Program-made: the position numbers and the translations under genes
Assembly: GCF_015206895.1 (NCBI RefSeq)
Contig: NZ_JADEXU010000045.1
Span: forward strand, 1 to 50,010
Source of the DNA: Nostoc sp. LEGE 12450
GTDB lineage: Bacteria > Cyanobacteriota > Cyanobacteriia > Cyanobacteriales > Nostocaceae
Length of the DNA stretch: 50,010 nucleotides
Direction: 5' to 3'
Part shown: one piece after another, positions 1 through 8,919 of the stretch
How positions within the stretch are numbered: position 1 is the first letter of the stretch
Layout: every line of letters begins with the position of its first letter
The notes under the pieces: generated by a model
What the model saw: the letters and a program-made list of their open reading frames with translations, nothing else
Told to the model about the DNA's origin: nothing
Database searches by the model: none

Positions 1-63
1 GAGCAGGGGAGGGCAAGGAGATAAACAAAACTCTTAACTCCTAACTCAGCACCCCATTCCCAA

Positions 64-1122
64 TCATGGATAAAACCCCAACTTGGGCAACCCCAAAGTT
101 TCATCCCAGCCCATCATCAGGTTTAGACATTGAATCGCCTGACCCGCCTGCCCTTTAATTAGATTGTCAATTGCCGACATGACAATCACCCGACCTGTGC
201 GCGAGTCAACTTCTACACCGATGTAACAAAGATTGCTGCCGTTAGCCCACTTAGTTTGGGGGTAAATGCCGCTACCGCAAACTTTTACCCAAGGAGAGTT
301 GCGGTAGAAGGCTGAGAAAATTGTGATTAAGTCATCTCGCACTAGACCGGGATCGCTCATTTTGGCATATACCGTTGCCAAAATCCCGCGTACCATTGGG
401 ACAAGATGCGGTGTAAATTGGATCATCAGTTCGTGACCAGCTAAGTCACTGCAAATTTGCTCAATTTCTGGGGTATGACGGTGACGGCCGATATTGAAAG
501 CTGCGATGGAATTATCTGCTTCAGATAGTAATAAGTTGGTTTGAGGTTGCCGTCCACTGCTAGATGTGCCAGCCTTGGCATCGATAATAGCTGTTTCTGG
601 GACGATTAAGCCTTGCTTTAAGAGTGGCGAAAGTGCAAGGAGACTCGCAGTGGGATAGGAACCAGGACAGCCAATAAGTTGAGCTTCGGCAATGCGATCG
701 CGATAAAGTTCTGGTAATCCATAAACTGCTGTAGCTGCAATGGTGCGATCGCTTCTCTCAATACCATACCAATTTGTATAAGTTGTCAAATCACTGAACC
801 GATAGTCTGCACTCAGATCCAGTACTTTACATCCTTTTTCTAATAGTTTGGGCGCGATTTGGCAAGCCAGACCATTTGGTAAAGACAGGAAAACTACTTC
901 ACAGCGATGAGCAATTATTTCTGGTTCTACCGCTTCTATTGGTAGATTAGCTGTATGAGCCAGATGTGGGTACAAATCCCCAAAGGATTTACCGATACTA
1001 CTCTCACCGCCTAAATAAACCAGTTCGACTTCTGGATGATCCATCAGTAGCCGTACTAACTGTACTTCGCCATAGCCCGACGCGCCAATAATCCCAACGG
1101 GTACGCGTCTAAATTTGCCCAT
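64..1122 (-). CDS. argC: N-acetyl-gamma-glutamyl-phosphate reductase
   Basis: Catalyses the third step of arginine biosynthesis, the NADPH-dependent reduction of N-acetylglutamyl-phosphate to the semialdehyde, in the cytoplasm. The 352-residue length is normal for the family. Visible are the N-terminal nucleotide-binding loop ([14 protein letters not shown], about residues 13-26), the active-site cysteine in GCPGSYPTA (C152), the GTSSSGR loop (185-191) and the HRHTPEI motif with the catalytic histidine (about 214-220). The ATG start is followed within ten residues by the Rossmann fold, so the start looks right. It stands alone, divergent from ribBA with about 330 bases between the starts. Arginine genes are usually scattered in cyanobacteria, so the isolation is not odd. 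Confidence 0.97.
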   Translation of the reverse strand: MGKFRRVPVGIIGASGYGEVQLVRLLMDHPEVELVYLGGESSIGKSFGDLYPHLAHTANLPIEAVEPEIIAHRCEVVFLSLPNGLACQIAPKLLEKGCKVLDLSADYRFSDLTTYTNWYGIERSDRTIAATAVYGLPELYRDRIAEAQLIGCPGSYPTASLLALSPLLKQGLIVPETAIIDAKAGTSSSGRQPQTNLLLSEADNSIAAFNIGRHRHTPEIEQICSDLAGHELMIQFTPHLVPMVRGILATVYAKMSDPGLVRDDLITIFSAFYRNSPWVKVCGSGIYPQTKWANGSNLCYIGVEVDSRTGRVIVMSAIDNLIKGQAGQAIQCLNLMMGWDETLGLPKLGFYP

Positions 1123-1454
1123 GATCTGAAATCCTTATCCCATGAATAGTTAATTCGTTCTCAGCTATCAACAATATCAGCGACTAGACTCATAGCGTAC
1201 AAAACTTCTATTACCCTTCTACTTTTTCAGACGGAAAGTAAGAGGATGCGGCGAAGTTACAAAATATTCTATTTGTCCCCTTTATTCTGTTCATCCTTGG
1301 CTGTCCCTGCACTTTAAAATCCCCATTTTGAACGGCAAAAATTTTTGCCCTGTTATCAAATCATTGCTAGTCTACTTCTCTGCCTTATAAAGGAGCTACA
1401 ATCTAAAAGAAGAAATTGTAAAAAAAATTTACGTTGGTAGCTGGAAATTTTTCT
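1123..1454. promoter_or_regulatory. Divergent intergenic region between argC and ribBA
   Basis: About 330 bases separating two divergent starts, so it must hold both promoters. It is AT-rich near the ribBA side with an A-run at about 1420-1428. I see no convincing FMN-riboswitch core ahead of ribBA and no other gene. Confidence 0.4.
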
Positions 1455-3128
1455 GTGTCACAGCCTAATCCTACCCAAGCTTTTAAATTTGATTCGATTG
1501 ATGCCGCTTTAGCAGACCTAAAAGCTGGTCGTGTAATTGTAGTGGTAGATGATGAAAATAGAGAAAATGAAGGCGACTTAATTTGTGCTGCCCAATTTGC
1601 CACACCCGACATGATTAATTTCATGGCGGTGGAAGCTAGAGGGCTGATTTGTTTGGCAATGACAGGCGATCGCTTAGACGAGCTAGACTTACCTTTGATG
1701 GTAAGCAACATTACAGATACTAACCAAACTGCCTTCACTGTTAGCATTGATGCTGGCCCAGAATTGGGTGTAACCACTGGCATCTCAGCAGAAGACCGCG
1801 CCCGGACTATCCAGGTTACTCTCAATCCAGCTACAAAACCTACCGATTTACGTCGTCCTGGTCATATTTTCCCCATTCGGGCGAAAGCTGGGGGCGTACT
1901 CAAACGCGCAGGGCATACGGAAGCGGCTGTAGACTTATCTCGACTAGCAGGGCTATATCCAGCCGGGGTAATTTGTGAAATTCAAAACCCCGATGGTTCA
2001 ATGGCGCGGTTGCAGCAATTATTTGAATATGCCAAACGTCACAATTTAAAAATAATTAGTATTGCGGATTTAATCAGCTATCGCCTACAGCACGATCGCC
2101 TGGTGTATCGTGAGGTGATTACCAAGCTGCCTAGTCAATTTGGCCAGTTTGAAATTTACGCCTACCGCCATACCCTGGATAATACAGAACACGTTGCAAT
2201 TGTCAAAGGAGATCCAGATAACTTCAAAGATGAGCCAGTAATGGTGCGGATGCACTCAGAATGCTTAACTGGTGATGCTTTGGGTTCTTTGCGCTGCGAT
2301 TGTCGGATGCAGTTAGAAGCTGCGCTGAAGATGATTGAGGCTGCTGGTCAAGGTGTAGTTGTATACCTGCGTCAAGAAGGGCGGGGAATCGGCTTGATTA
2401 ACAAGCTAAAAGCCTACTCATTGCAGGATATGGGACTAGATACAGTTGAAGCAAACGAGCGTTTGGGATTTCCTGCTGACTTGCGAGACTACGGGATGGG
2501 CGCACAAATGCTCATGGATTTGGGCATCAAAAAGATTCGTTTGATTACCAATAATCCCCGTAAAATTGCTGGAGTTAAAGGTTACGGGTTGGAAGTAGTC
2601 GATCGCGTGCCATTGTTAATTGAAGCAACCGACTACAATTCTTATTACCTGGCAACAAAGGCGAAAAAGCTGGGTCACATGCTGTTACAGACTTATCTGG
2701 TGACAGTAGCAATCCATTGGCAAGATGACCCGGAAGCTGTGACAGAACGTTATGAACGCTTAGAAAAACTGCGACATTTAGCGAAAAGTAATGATTTATT
2801 GTTGCAGGAAGAAGCGCGTCCGTTAGCGATCGCTATATTTGACGAGCCATCTTTGACAGTACACTTGGGTTTTGATCAAGCAAAAGTTGCTAGCTCTGAT
2901 TGGTATCAACAAAGTGGTCATCCTTATATACAGGCTATCTTCCAAATTCTGGATAACCTCGCAATCTTGCCATACATCCAGAAACTAGAATTTTTGATTT
3001 CCTCTGGTTGCGATCCCTTGAGTAATTTACAAGTGCAACTAGATCGGCAGACATTCGCGGATGGTACACTGCCTTCATCAATTAGCGATCGCCTAGAAAA
3101 GCAGCAAATCTATAGCTTTAGCAAATAG
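1455..3128 (+). CDS. ribBA: Bifunctional 3,4-dihydroxy-2-butanone-4-phosphate synthase / GTP cyclohydrolase II
   Basis: Supplies both precursors of riboflavin. The N-terminal RibB half shows [22 protein letters not shown] and the [13 protein letters not shown] segment (metal and substrate sites). The RibA half has the zinc-cysteine motif [23 protein letters not shown], the DLRDYG segment and TNNPRKI. A tail of roughly 150 residues follows the RibA domain; I take it to be the extension seen in cyanobacterial RibBA proteins, with no known role. The open frame extends back to a TTG at 1434, but I prefer the GTG at 1455 ([10 protein letters not shown]...), preceded by a GGAA and joining closely to the conserved part. 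The 3' end converges on the amidase gene with a palindrome between them. Confidence 0.95.
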   Translation: MSQPNPTQAFKFDSIDAALADLKAGRVIVVVDDENRENEGDLICAAQFATPDMINFMAVEARGLICLAMTGDRLDELDLPLMVSNITDTNQTAFTVSIDAGPELGVTTGISAEDRARTIQVTLNPATKPTDLRRPGHIFPIRAKAGGVLKRAGHTEAAVDLSRLAGLYPAGVICEIQNPDGSMARLQQLFEYAKRHNLKIISIADLISYRLQHDRLVYREVITKLPSQFGQFEIYAYRHTLDNTEHVAIVKGDPDNFKDEPVMVRMHSECLTGDALGSLRCDCRMQLEAALKMIEAAGQGVVVYLRQEGRGIGLINKLKAYSLQDMGLDTVEANERLGFPADLRDYGMGAQMLMDLGIKKIRLITNNPRKIAGVKGYGLEVVDRVPLLIEATDYNSYYLATKAKKLGHMLLQTYLVTVAIHWQDDPEAVTERYERLEKLRHLAKSNDLLLQEEARPLAIAIFDEPSLTVHLGFDQAKVASSDWYQQSGHPYIQAIFQILDNLAILPYIQKLEFLISSGCDPLSNLQVQLDRQTFADGTLPSSISDRLEKQQIYSFSK

Positions 3129-3161
3129 CTGCAATGATTTTCTTTTCAATAAATATTTTAG

Positions 3162-3189
3162 GGTGTGTTATCGCGTAGCGTAACGCACC
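3162..3189. terminator. Palindrome between convergent genes, dispersed-repeat family
   Basis: A 28-base imperfect palindrome, GGTGTGTTA ... TAACGCACC, lies between the stop codons of ribBA (+) and the amidase (-) and is followed by a T-rich run on the plus strand. Its position fits a bidirectional terminator. Its reverse complement closely matches a second copy at 7776-7805, so it also belongs to a mobile or dispersed palindrome family. Confidence 0.6.
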
Positions 3190-3194
3190 ACTTT

Positions 3195-4073
3195 TTATTT
3201 ATTTACTCTATAGATTGGTCTGGTCTGACGAAAAGTATTAAGTAAGTTAAGAAATTTACTACCATCAAAATTTATTGGGTCAACTTTTTTACCAGAACGG
3301 TCTACGAGATGATGGGTAGTTATGCGATAGTCTGGAACTTGACTTTGAGCAACTAACCAAGCAAGAGATTTATATTGAGCCTCCGTGTAGCCGCTATGAG
3401 TTTGTTGGCTATTACTGTCATAACTATCTGGCGGTGTTTCTAAAGAAACGTGATAAGCAAAATTATTCACAGATGCTGGTAGCTTTGGATTAGTTTGTAC
3501 AGTTTCCAATCCCTGTGGACTTTCAAATACTGAGTTAGCTGCACCAAAAGCCCGCTTTTCTGGTGGTACTAGATAAACCACAGTTCCATCTAACTTGATT
3601 AAGGCGTGGTAGCTTGCTTGCACACCTTCATCACTATGGGCTACTTGAAAAAAATTAATGGCACTGGAAGCAGAATAACCAGTTTCATGGAGGACGATAA
3701 TCGGTTGGTTGTTAAGAGGAACGCCGTTAGCATCTTGGGCATAGCGTTCTCCATAGTTACTTGGATCAACCGAAGCAACTTGATAACTAGGTCTGTACTG
3801 TGCAAAAGCTTGAGTGGTGATGTACCTTGCTAAAGGCTTGTTAGTCTTGACTGGGGACTTGGGAATACGTCGAGATTTCTTCTCTGGCTCTTTCGCTGAT
3901 TGCAATTGTGCCTGGGGATATTGACTCCAGGCTGTAACCTGTGGATTGGATATACGCGATGTCGCCGGATTATTGTGTAATTTTGTCGCTCGTCCAATTA
4001 GCAGCACTACAATTAGAGCCATGAACATCAGCGAGATTAGTAGCACCCTAGTCGCCCAGTCTTTAAACCTCAT
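3195..4073 (-). CDS. Membrane-anchored N-acetylmuramoyl-L-alanine amidase (Amidase_2 type)
   Basis: Predicted zinc amidase that cleaves the bond between N-acetylmuramic acid and L-alanine in peptidoglycan, or recycles muropeptides outside the inner membrane. Residues about 10-27 form one hydrophobic segment (VLLISLMFMALIVVLLIG), then a basic, proline-rich linker, then the catalytic domain from about residue 120. Metal and active-site positions are suggested by IIVLHETG, SYHALI and ITTHHLVDRSGKKVDP, which match the Amidase_2/AmpD-AmiD pattern of two histidines and a late H/D pair. Whether it acts on the cell's own wall or on anhydro-muropeptides cannot be told from sequence. It is convergent with ribBA; about 300 bases upstream carry no gene. 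Confidence 0.85.
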   Translation of the reverse strand: MRFKDWATRVLLISLMFMALIVVLLIGRATKLHNNPATSRISNPQVTAWSQYPQAQLQSAKEPEKKSRRIPKSPVKTNKPLARYITTQAFAQYRPSYQVASVDPSNYGERYAQDANGVPLNNQPIIVLHETGYSASSAINFFQVAHSDEGVQASYHALIKLDGTVVYLVPPEKRAFGAANSVFESPQGLETVQTNPKLPASVNNFAYHVSLETPPDSYDSNSQQTHSGYTEAQYKSLAWLVAQSQVPDYRITTHHLVDRSGKKVDPINFDGSKFLNLLNTFRQTRPIYRVNK

Positions 4074-4371
4074 TTTTCTAATACCCGTAAAACGGTAGAT
4101 ATAAACTTATAGCTAAACTGGCATATCCTTAGTAGAGGAACACTTCTGCAAACCCCTACCGCTTATGGTATCCAAACGAAAATCACTAGAATACCTTAAG
4201 TCTAGTTAAATATACGTTACTAGTATATGTTGGAATCCTAAGTAATTGTTTTAAATGCTTCCTTTGTCATGGAGCTATTTAAATGCTATCAAAACCATCA
4301 CTACTGGTGCAGGCAATAGTTGATGAATTGTGTCTCTACAATTCAAGATCGCAATCTCAAATCTAAAATAG

Positions 4372-7353
4372 TTAGCGTTTATACTCTGCTGCGTGGTGTT
4401 CGCATAGCCACAGGTAATGTCCCTCTGGAGTCAAGACATTCTTTAATCCACCCCAGTGCTGTTGTGGATCTTTTTCATCTAAAAGTTGACGTAAGGCACG
4501 CAAAGCTGCACCATCAGCGCGTTCTGGATCTAAATCTTCACCTCTAGCAATTTTGTCTGCTAATTCTAAATCTTCAGATTCTTTGAGTTCAGGTAATTTT
4601 GCAGCTAGTTCTTTAAATAGTTCTAAGTCATTTTTAAATAGCGTTTCATATTCTTTGGAATCTACGACACCCAGCCAAGGGCCAATTATCGGTGCAGTAT
4701 ATTTCAAGACTTTGAATAATTTACCAATATAAGGTGCAGTTGCTCTCAGCCATTTGGCAGGTTCATTTATTTCATATAAACCACCTTCTTGGGTGGGATG
4801 CCAACACCCCGGCGCTTGGCAATAGAGTTGTAAATCTAATTTCTGTCCAGTTAGATTCTTTTGCCAAGCTTTACCGCCACGGAGACGCAAGACAAAAACA
4901 TTGGGACAGTGAGAATCTATGGTTGCTTGTTCGCGGCGGAATTCATTAGTAAATCCTCGTTGCGTCAGTTCTAGGAGATTTTTAAACTCATCGAGAATTA
5001 CTGCTTGTCCGTCAACAATTGTTTGTTCTAACTGGTCAATGCGTTCTAGCACTGCATTTTGAGTATTCCAGTTTAAGCCATATAAGAGTTCTGACACTGA
5101 TACATCTTCCATAGCTTCTGGGCATTCAATTGTTCCTTTCTTTTTTTCCCAGCGTTGCGATAGTTGTTTATAGTCAAATTCGTGCGTGCATGGTTGACCA
5201 TTATGACCAAAACATGGAATTGTGCGTTGAATGTCTAATCCGGGAAACCTGGCGAGAGTGACTTCGATGCCATCTCGAAGCAGGACAAAGAAATTTAGCG
5301 GGTTAGGGCCTCGCACTGTTAATTTAATATAGCGATCGCTTTTAACAGCTTCCACTAATGCTAAATGTTCCTGTTCATAAGCAAATAAGACACCGTTACG
5401 CCAATGAATGCCAGTTGTGAAGCGGTGTTGACGCGCAATAAACCAAGTAGGAATACCCGCAGGAATGGTATTAAGTTGAAATTTCATCGAAATTTCATTG
5501 CACTTACCTGCTTGTTTAATTTGCTGCCATTTCTGTTCATAATTAGGCGCATCGAGGGGCAAAAGTTCCACAACCAGACTGAGATCCCGATTTTCTTGAG
5601 TGCGGTAGGAAAGGTCAAAACGCTCCATGAGGTGCAAAAAGTGATCCCGCATTGATGGCTCTAAATCGCGCCAAAGTTGATTCATTTCCTGACGGGTGAA
5701 AATGCCCTTGCGGTTGATTACGTCTTCACTTTCCAGCACTTTACTGATATATTCAGTTACCCAATGGGGCTTGAGAATAACGGTATCGTTAAGTTTTTCA
5801 TTGTCTTGGAAATAGAGAATTTCACCTAATTCATGCAGCCATCGCGCCAGCACTTCTTTGCTGATGTCAGCAACTTTGTAATCAGCCATGATGTCCCACA
5901 ACTGTTGAGGGGTGATTTGTTTTTTCGGCTGGGTGCGGATGGCATTGGCAGCATTTAGCCAAGTAGTAGGCCAGATTTCACCCATTAAGGGTAATTTGGC
6001 GGCTGCTTCAGCAATTGCTTGTCGTAGTTCTTCAACGCCTCGGCTGATTTTAGAGCTAATTTTACAGTGTTCAATAATCTGGGGGTACTTGCGGCGTAAC
6101 TCAGCCAGGGGAAGGTCTGCATCTCGCTCGTCGATGTGGGTGGCGATGAGTAATATCGGAGATTCTGGGGCTAAGGCTTTGATAGTATCTAACCAGTAGT
6201 AGAGTTTACCTTGCTCAAATCCTAGTCGAGCATTCCAGGCGAGTAAGAATAGGGAGCGGTTGGTGAGGAAGAATTGATGGGTAGCGTGATAGATTTCCTG
6301 TCCGCCAAAGTCCCAGGTTTTCAGATGCATTGTAGTACCTGCTTTGCTGGGATGGCTTAGATCGAGCCATTTAATTTCAATACCGTGAGTGGTGGATTCC
6401 TGGGTGTCGAACTCTTCACCGCGTAATGCTCTTAATAAGGATGTCTTACCTACTCCTCCTTCACCTACGACTAGTAGCTTAGAAACCCACTGCTGTTGAC
6501 TATCCTCTAATCTTTCTCGAAGATAGGTCAAAATTGCCTGTGTTCCCTGTTCGACAATTTCAGGCGGCGGCGAGCTTAATTGTGGATTGTTATTGAGGAA
6601 TAATGTTATCAAGTTGGAGAGTTGGCTGATTTCTGGCGGCAGGCTGCTGAGTTGATTGTTATCGAGGTATAGCCGTTTCAAATTGGAGAGTTGGCTGATT
6701 TCTGGTGGCAGGCTGCTGAGTTGATTGTTAGAGAAGAATAGCGTTGTCAAGTTGGAGAGTTGGCTGATTTCTGGCGGCAGGCTGCTGAGTTGATTGTTAT
6801 CGAGGAGTAGCCATATCAAGTTGGAGAGTTGGGTGATTTCTGATGGCAGGCTGCTAAGTTGATTGTTATTGAGGTCTAGCCATAGCAAGTTGGAGAGTTG
6901 GGTGATTTCTGATGGCAGGCTGCTAAGTTGATTGTTATTGAGGTCTAGCCTTATCAAATTGGAGAGTTGGGTTATTTCTGGTGGCAGGTTGCTGAGTTGA
7001 TTGTTATTGAGGTATAACTCAGTCAAGTTGGAAAGTTGGGTGAATTCTGGCGGCAAACTACTGAGTTGATTGTTATTGAGGTCTAGCTCAGTCAGTTTTG
7101 AGAGTTGAGTGATTTCTGGCGGCAGGCTGCTGAGTTGATTGTTATGAAGGTCTAGCCATAGCAAGTTTGAGAGTTGGCTGGTTTCTGGCGGCAGGCTGCT
7201 AAGTTGATTGTCAGAGAGGTCTAGCCTTATCAAATTGGAGAGTTGGGTGATTTCTGGTGGCAGGTTGCTGAGTTGATTGTCAGAGAGGTCTAGCTCCGTT
7301 GCCTTTTCCCTGGCAGCTTTTTCAATAATTTGCAACAGTTCTTCATTTGTCAC
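4372..7353 (-). CDS. ROCO protein: leucine-rich repeats, Roc GTPase, COR domain
   Basis: About 993 residues. Eleven 23-residue LRRs of the LxxLxLxxNQLSSLPPEISQLSN type fill residues 20-275. A Roc GTPase follows with P-loop GEGGVGKTS (about 304), DFGGQE (G3) and THID (G4), then a COR domain. The last 200 residues hold a Cys/His-rich region (CQAPGCWH ... CEHH) that could bind a metal. Bacterial ROCO proteins dimerise through COR and couple GTP hydrolysis to LRR signalling; targets are mostly unknown. The frame extends to a TTG at 7359, but a GTG at 7353 has a GAGG seven bases upstream and gives MTNEELLQIIEK, so I use it. It is flanked by repeats and has no operon partner. A role in stress or anti-phage sensing is possible but not shown. 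Confidence 0.93.
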   Translation of the reverse strand: MTNEELLQIIEKAAREKATELDLSDNQLSNLPPEITQLSNLIRLDLSDNQLSSLPPETSQLSNLLWLDLHNNQLSSLPPEITQLSKLTELDLNNNQLSSLPPEFTQLSNLTELYLNNNQLSNLPPEITQLSNLIRLDLNNNQLSSLPSEITQLSNLLWLDLNNNQLSSLPSEITQLSNLIWLLLDNNQLSSLPPEISQLSNLTTLFFSNNQLSSLPPEISQLSNLKRLYLDNNQLSSLPPEISQLSNLITLFLNNNPQLSSPPPEIVEQGTQAILTYLRERLEDSQQQWVSKLLVVGEGGVGKTSLLRALRGEEFDTQESTTHGIEIKWLDLSHPSKAGTTMHLKTWDFGGQEIYHATHQFFLTNRSLFLLAWNARLGFEQGKLYYWLDTIKALAPESPILLIATHIDERDADLPLAELRRKYPQIIEHCKISSKISRGVEELRQAIAEAAAKLPLMGEIWPTTWLNAANAIRTQPKKQITPQQLWDIMADYKVADISKEVLARWLHELGEILYFQDNEKLNDTVILKPHWVTEYISKVLESEDVINRKGIFTRQEMNQLWRDLEPSMRDHFLHLMERFDLSYRTQENRDLSLVVELLPLDAPNYEQKWQQIKQAGKCNEISMKFQLNTIPAGIPTWFIARQHRFTTGIHWRNGVLFAYEQEHLALVEAVKSDRYIKLTVRGPNPLNFFVLLRDGIEVTLARFPGLDIQRTIPCFGHNGQPCTHEFDYKQLSQRWEKKKGTIECPEAMEDVSVSELLYGLNWNTQNAVLERIDQLEQTIVDGQAVILDEFKNLLELTQRGFTNEFRREQATIDSHCPNVFVLRLRGGKAWQKNLTGQKLDLQLYCQAPGCWHPTQEGGLYEINEPAKWLRATAPYIGKLFKVLKYTAPIIGPWLGVVDSKEYETLFKNDLELFKELAAKLPELKESEDLELADKIARGEDLDPERADGAALRALRQLLDEKDPQQHWGGLKNVLTPEGHYLWLCEHHAAEYKR
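6580..7290 (-). repeat. 69-bp tandem repeats encoding the LRRs of the ROCO protein
   Basis: The LRR part is made of about ten 69-bp units that are nearly identical at the DNA level, not only in protein. Differences concentrate in the codons for the variable surface positions (for example IRLDLS, LWLDLH, TELYLN, TTLFFS). This suggests recent unit duplication or gene conversion. Confidence 0.9.
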
Positions 7354-7505
7354 CTGCAAACCTCACCAACTTTGTAGCGATATTTACTAAAGTAGCATAC
7401 TGCAACTAAGCGCTAGAGACTGGATTCGTGTGTTTATCTGCATAATAACGGCTGTAATGTTTAAATTAGCAAGGTGCGATCGCTAACCTCGCAATAACAT
7501 TCACT

Positions 7506-7775
7506 CATTAACGGAGTTCAAAGACTCGTCGGCGAGTATAAAAGACTCGTTAACGGAGTTCAAAGACTCGTCAGCGAGTATAAAAGACTCATTACCGGAG
7601 TTCAAAGACTCGTCGATGAGTATAAAAGACTCATTAACGGAGTTCAAAGACTCGTCGGCGAGTATAAAAGACTCATTAACGGAGTTCAAAGACTCGTCGG
7701 CGAGTATAAAAGACTCATTAACGGAGTTCAAAGACTCGTCGGCGAGTATAAAAGACTTATTAACGGAGTTCAAAG
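7506..7775. repeat. 42-bp tandem repeat with internal hairpin, six copies plus a partial
   Basis: Six full 42-base units (7506-7757) and a partial seventh (7758-7775). Each has the inverted repeat ACTCG-TCGG-CGAGT. Copy 2 has TCAG in the loop and copy 3 has a G-T pair in the stem. Because 42 is a multiple of three, frames stay open on both strands, but neither open frame has a good start or a recognisable protein, so I treat this as a non-coding array. There are no spacers, so it is not a CRISPR. Confidence 0.95.
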
Positions 7776-7805
7776 GGTGCGTTACGCTTTCGCGTTAACA
7801 CACCC
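7776..7805. repeat. Dispersed palindrome, second copy
   Basis: GGTGCGTTACGC ... TTAACACACC, an imperfect palindrome joined directly to the end of the 42-bp array. It is the reverse-complement relative of the palindrome at 3162-3189, with a few base changes. The junction with the partial seventh tandem unit suggests it interrupted or ended the array. Confidence 0.7.
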
Positions 7806-7829
7806 CAAGACTATGATCGCTTTATAATT

Positions 7830-7881
7830 GCGATGTCTACGATGGTCACTGAGCTTGTCGAAGTGCGGGCTACGCCTACGC
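7830..7881. repeat. Small repeat interrupted by a second repeat (nested)
   Basis: GCGATGTCTACGA (7830-7842) and CGGGCTACGCCTACGC (7866-7881) together equal the 29-base sequence found on the minus strand at 12807-12835, apart from one base. Here the two halves are split by 23 bases (7843-7865) containing CACTGAGCTTGTCGAAGTG, itself an imperfect palindrome of a kind I recall as dispersed in cyanobacteria. Confidence 0.75.
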
Positions 7882-7902
7882 AGCTATGAAAGCAATAAGT
7901 AC

Positions 7903-8532
7903 TTATCCCAATTCTCTTGATGGAGAGACGGTTTCGTTAATTTGAGAAGATGGTTTATTCAAGAAAAAATTCCAGAGTCTTTGAATAGCTATTATTAGAA
8001 AACCAATCACAATCACTCCTGCTACCACTGGTAAAGCTAGCGCCAGCACAGACAGTCCGATTGCGATGACCAACTCAATGGTTGACACAACAGGATTGGT
8101 TAATCCACCTGAAACGCCAGTAGAACTTATCCGCAATAAATTCGTTAATCCCTGAGTTAATCCTGCGGTTCCACCACCAGCAATTAAAGCTAACGTCCAT
8201 TGCACCAGTGGATTCATCTCTGGAGCAACAGATGCTGTGACGATTGTCCCGGCGATAAATGCCGCAGGTGTGGCAACAATATCCAGCAGATGATCCAACC
8301 AAGGAATGTAATAACCGATAATTTCTAGCAAACAAGCGACTGCAAATACAATTACAGCTTGAGGTGTTTCCAGCCAATCAAAGTTAGTCGGCAAATCTAA
8401 ATGTCCAAAAACTGAAGCCACACTCAATGCTAGCAGTGGTACAAATACTCTAAAGCCAGCCGCCGCGCTCAAACTAATCCCCAGTAATAATTCAATAAAT
8501 GTATTTAGATTGAACAAAGAATTTAAATCCAT
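7903..8532 (-). CDS. DUF4126 family integral membrane protein
   Basis: About 209 residues with five or six hydrophobic segments and little else. The pattern SAAAGFRVFVPLLALSV near the N terminus, the WLDHLLD...ATPAAFIAG segment and the glycine-rich LIAGGGTAGLTQGLTNLLR stretch are typical of DUF4126. The function of this family is not established; it is a probable inner-membrane protein. The frame opens at a GTG (8553), but the ATG at 8532 (MDLNSLFNLNTF) gives the more usual N terminus. It is divergent from the metH fragment and shares no operon. Confidence 0.85.
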   Translation of the reverse strand: MDLNSLFNLNTFIELLLGISLSAAAGFRVFVPLLALSVASVFGHLDLPTNFDWLETPQAVIVFAVACLLEIIGYYIPWLDHLLDIVATPAAFIAGTIVTASVAPEMNPLVQWTLALIAGGGTAGLTQGLTNLLRISSTGVSGGLTNPVVSTIELVIAIGLSVLALALPVVAGVIVIGFLIIAIQRLWNFFLNKPSSQINETVSPSRELG

Positions 8533-8656
8533 AGTAGGACTCAAGTTATACACCTAGTGTTTTTTCCATCTTTGAGCTGAACGGAGTGACAACTCTAAGT
8601 TGTGATCCCAAGATAAGAAACTTGGCGAAAATATTTCATCTGACTATGTGTAGAAT

Positions 8657-8874
8657 CAGTCAGGTTCTATCGGTCCGACAACGAAACTTCCTACCTTGGG
8701 ATATATTGACTTTGACACCAGGAAAGCTACTTTTGCCGAACAAGCAGAGGCGCTGTCCGATGGTGGTGCCGATTTATTTTTGGTGGAAACTTGCCAAGAT
8801 GTGCTGCAAATTAAAGCTGTATTGAATGCTATTGAAGAAGTGTTTGCCAAAAAAGGCGATCGTACCATCCCCCA
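8657..8874 (+). pseudogene. metH: Fragment of cobalamin-dependent methionine synthase
   Basis: An open stretch of about 70 codons reads [19 protein letters not shown], then residues containing [20 protein letters not shown] and [15 protein letters not shown]. This matches the homocysteine-binding (S-methyl-transferase) domain near the N terminus of MetH, around residues 100-175 of a protein of roughly 1200. Neither the preceding nor the following parts of metH are present: an in-frame stop lies just upstream (8651) and the similarity ends at about 8870. It is a decayed copy or a piece left by rearrangement; the working gene should lie elsewhere. Confidence 0.8.
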
Positions 8875-8919
8875 CCAACTTCGATAAAATCACTATGGTG
8901 CTACTTAACCCTAAATCTG

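Noticed and set aside
1123..1454. FMN riboswitch before ribBA
   Set aside because: No recognisable conserved core or paired-arm arrangement could be read.
1403..1825. Gene antisense to the start of ribBA
   Set aside because: Shadow of a strongly conserved gene on the other strand.
4320..4547. Plus-strand gene over the ROCO 3' end
   Set aside because: Overlaps the well-supported ROCO C terminus and has no coding features.
7501..7773. Small protein encoded by the 42-bp array on the minus strand
   Set aside because: Open only because the unit length is a multiple of three; no proper start or ribosome site, and the other strand is equally open.
7506..7775. CRISPR array
   Set aside because: Units are contiguous 42-mers with no unique spacers between them and no cas genes nearby.
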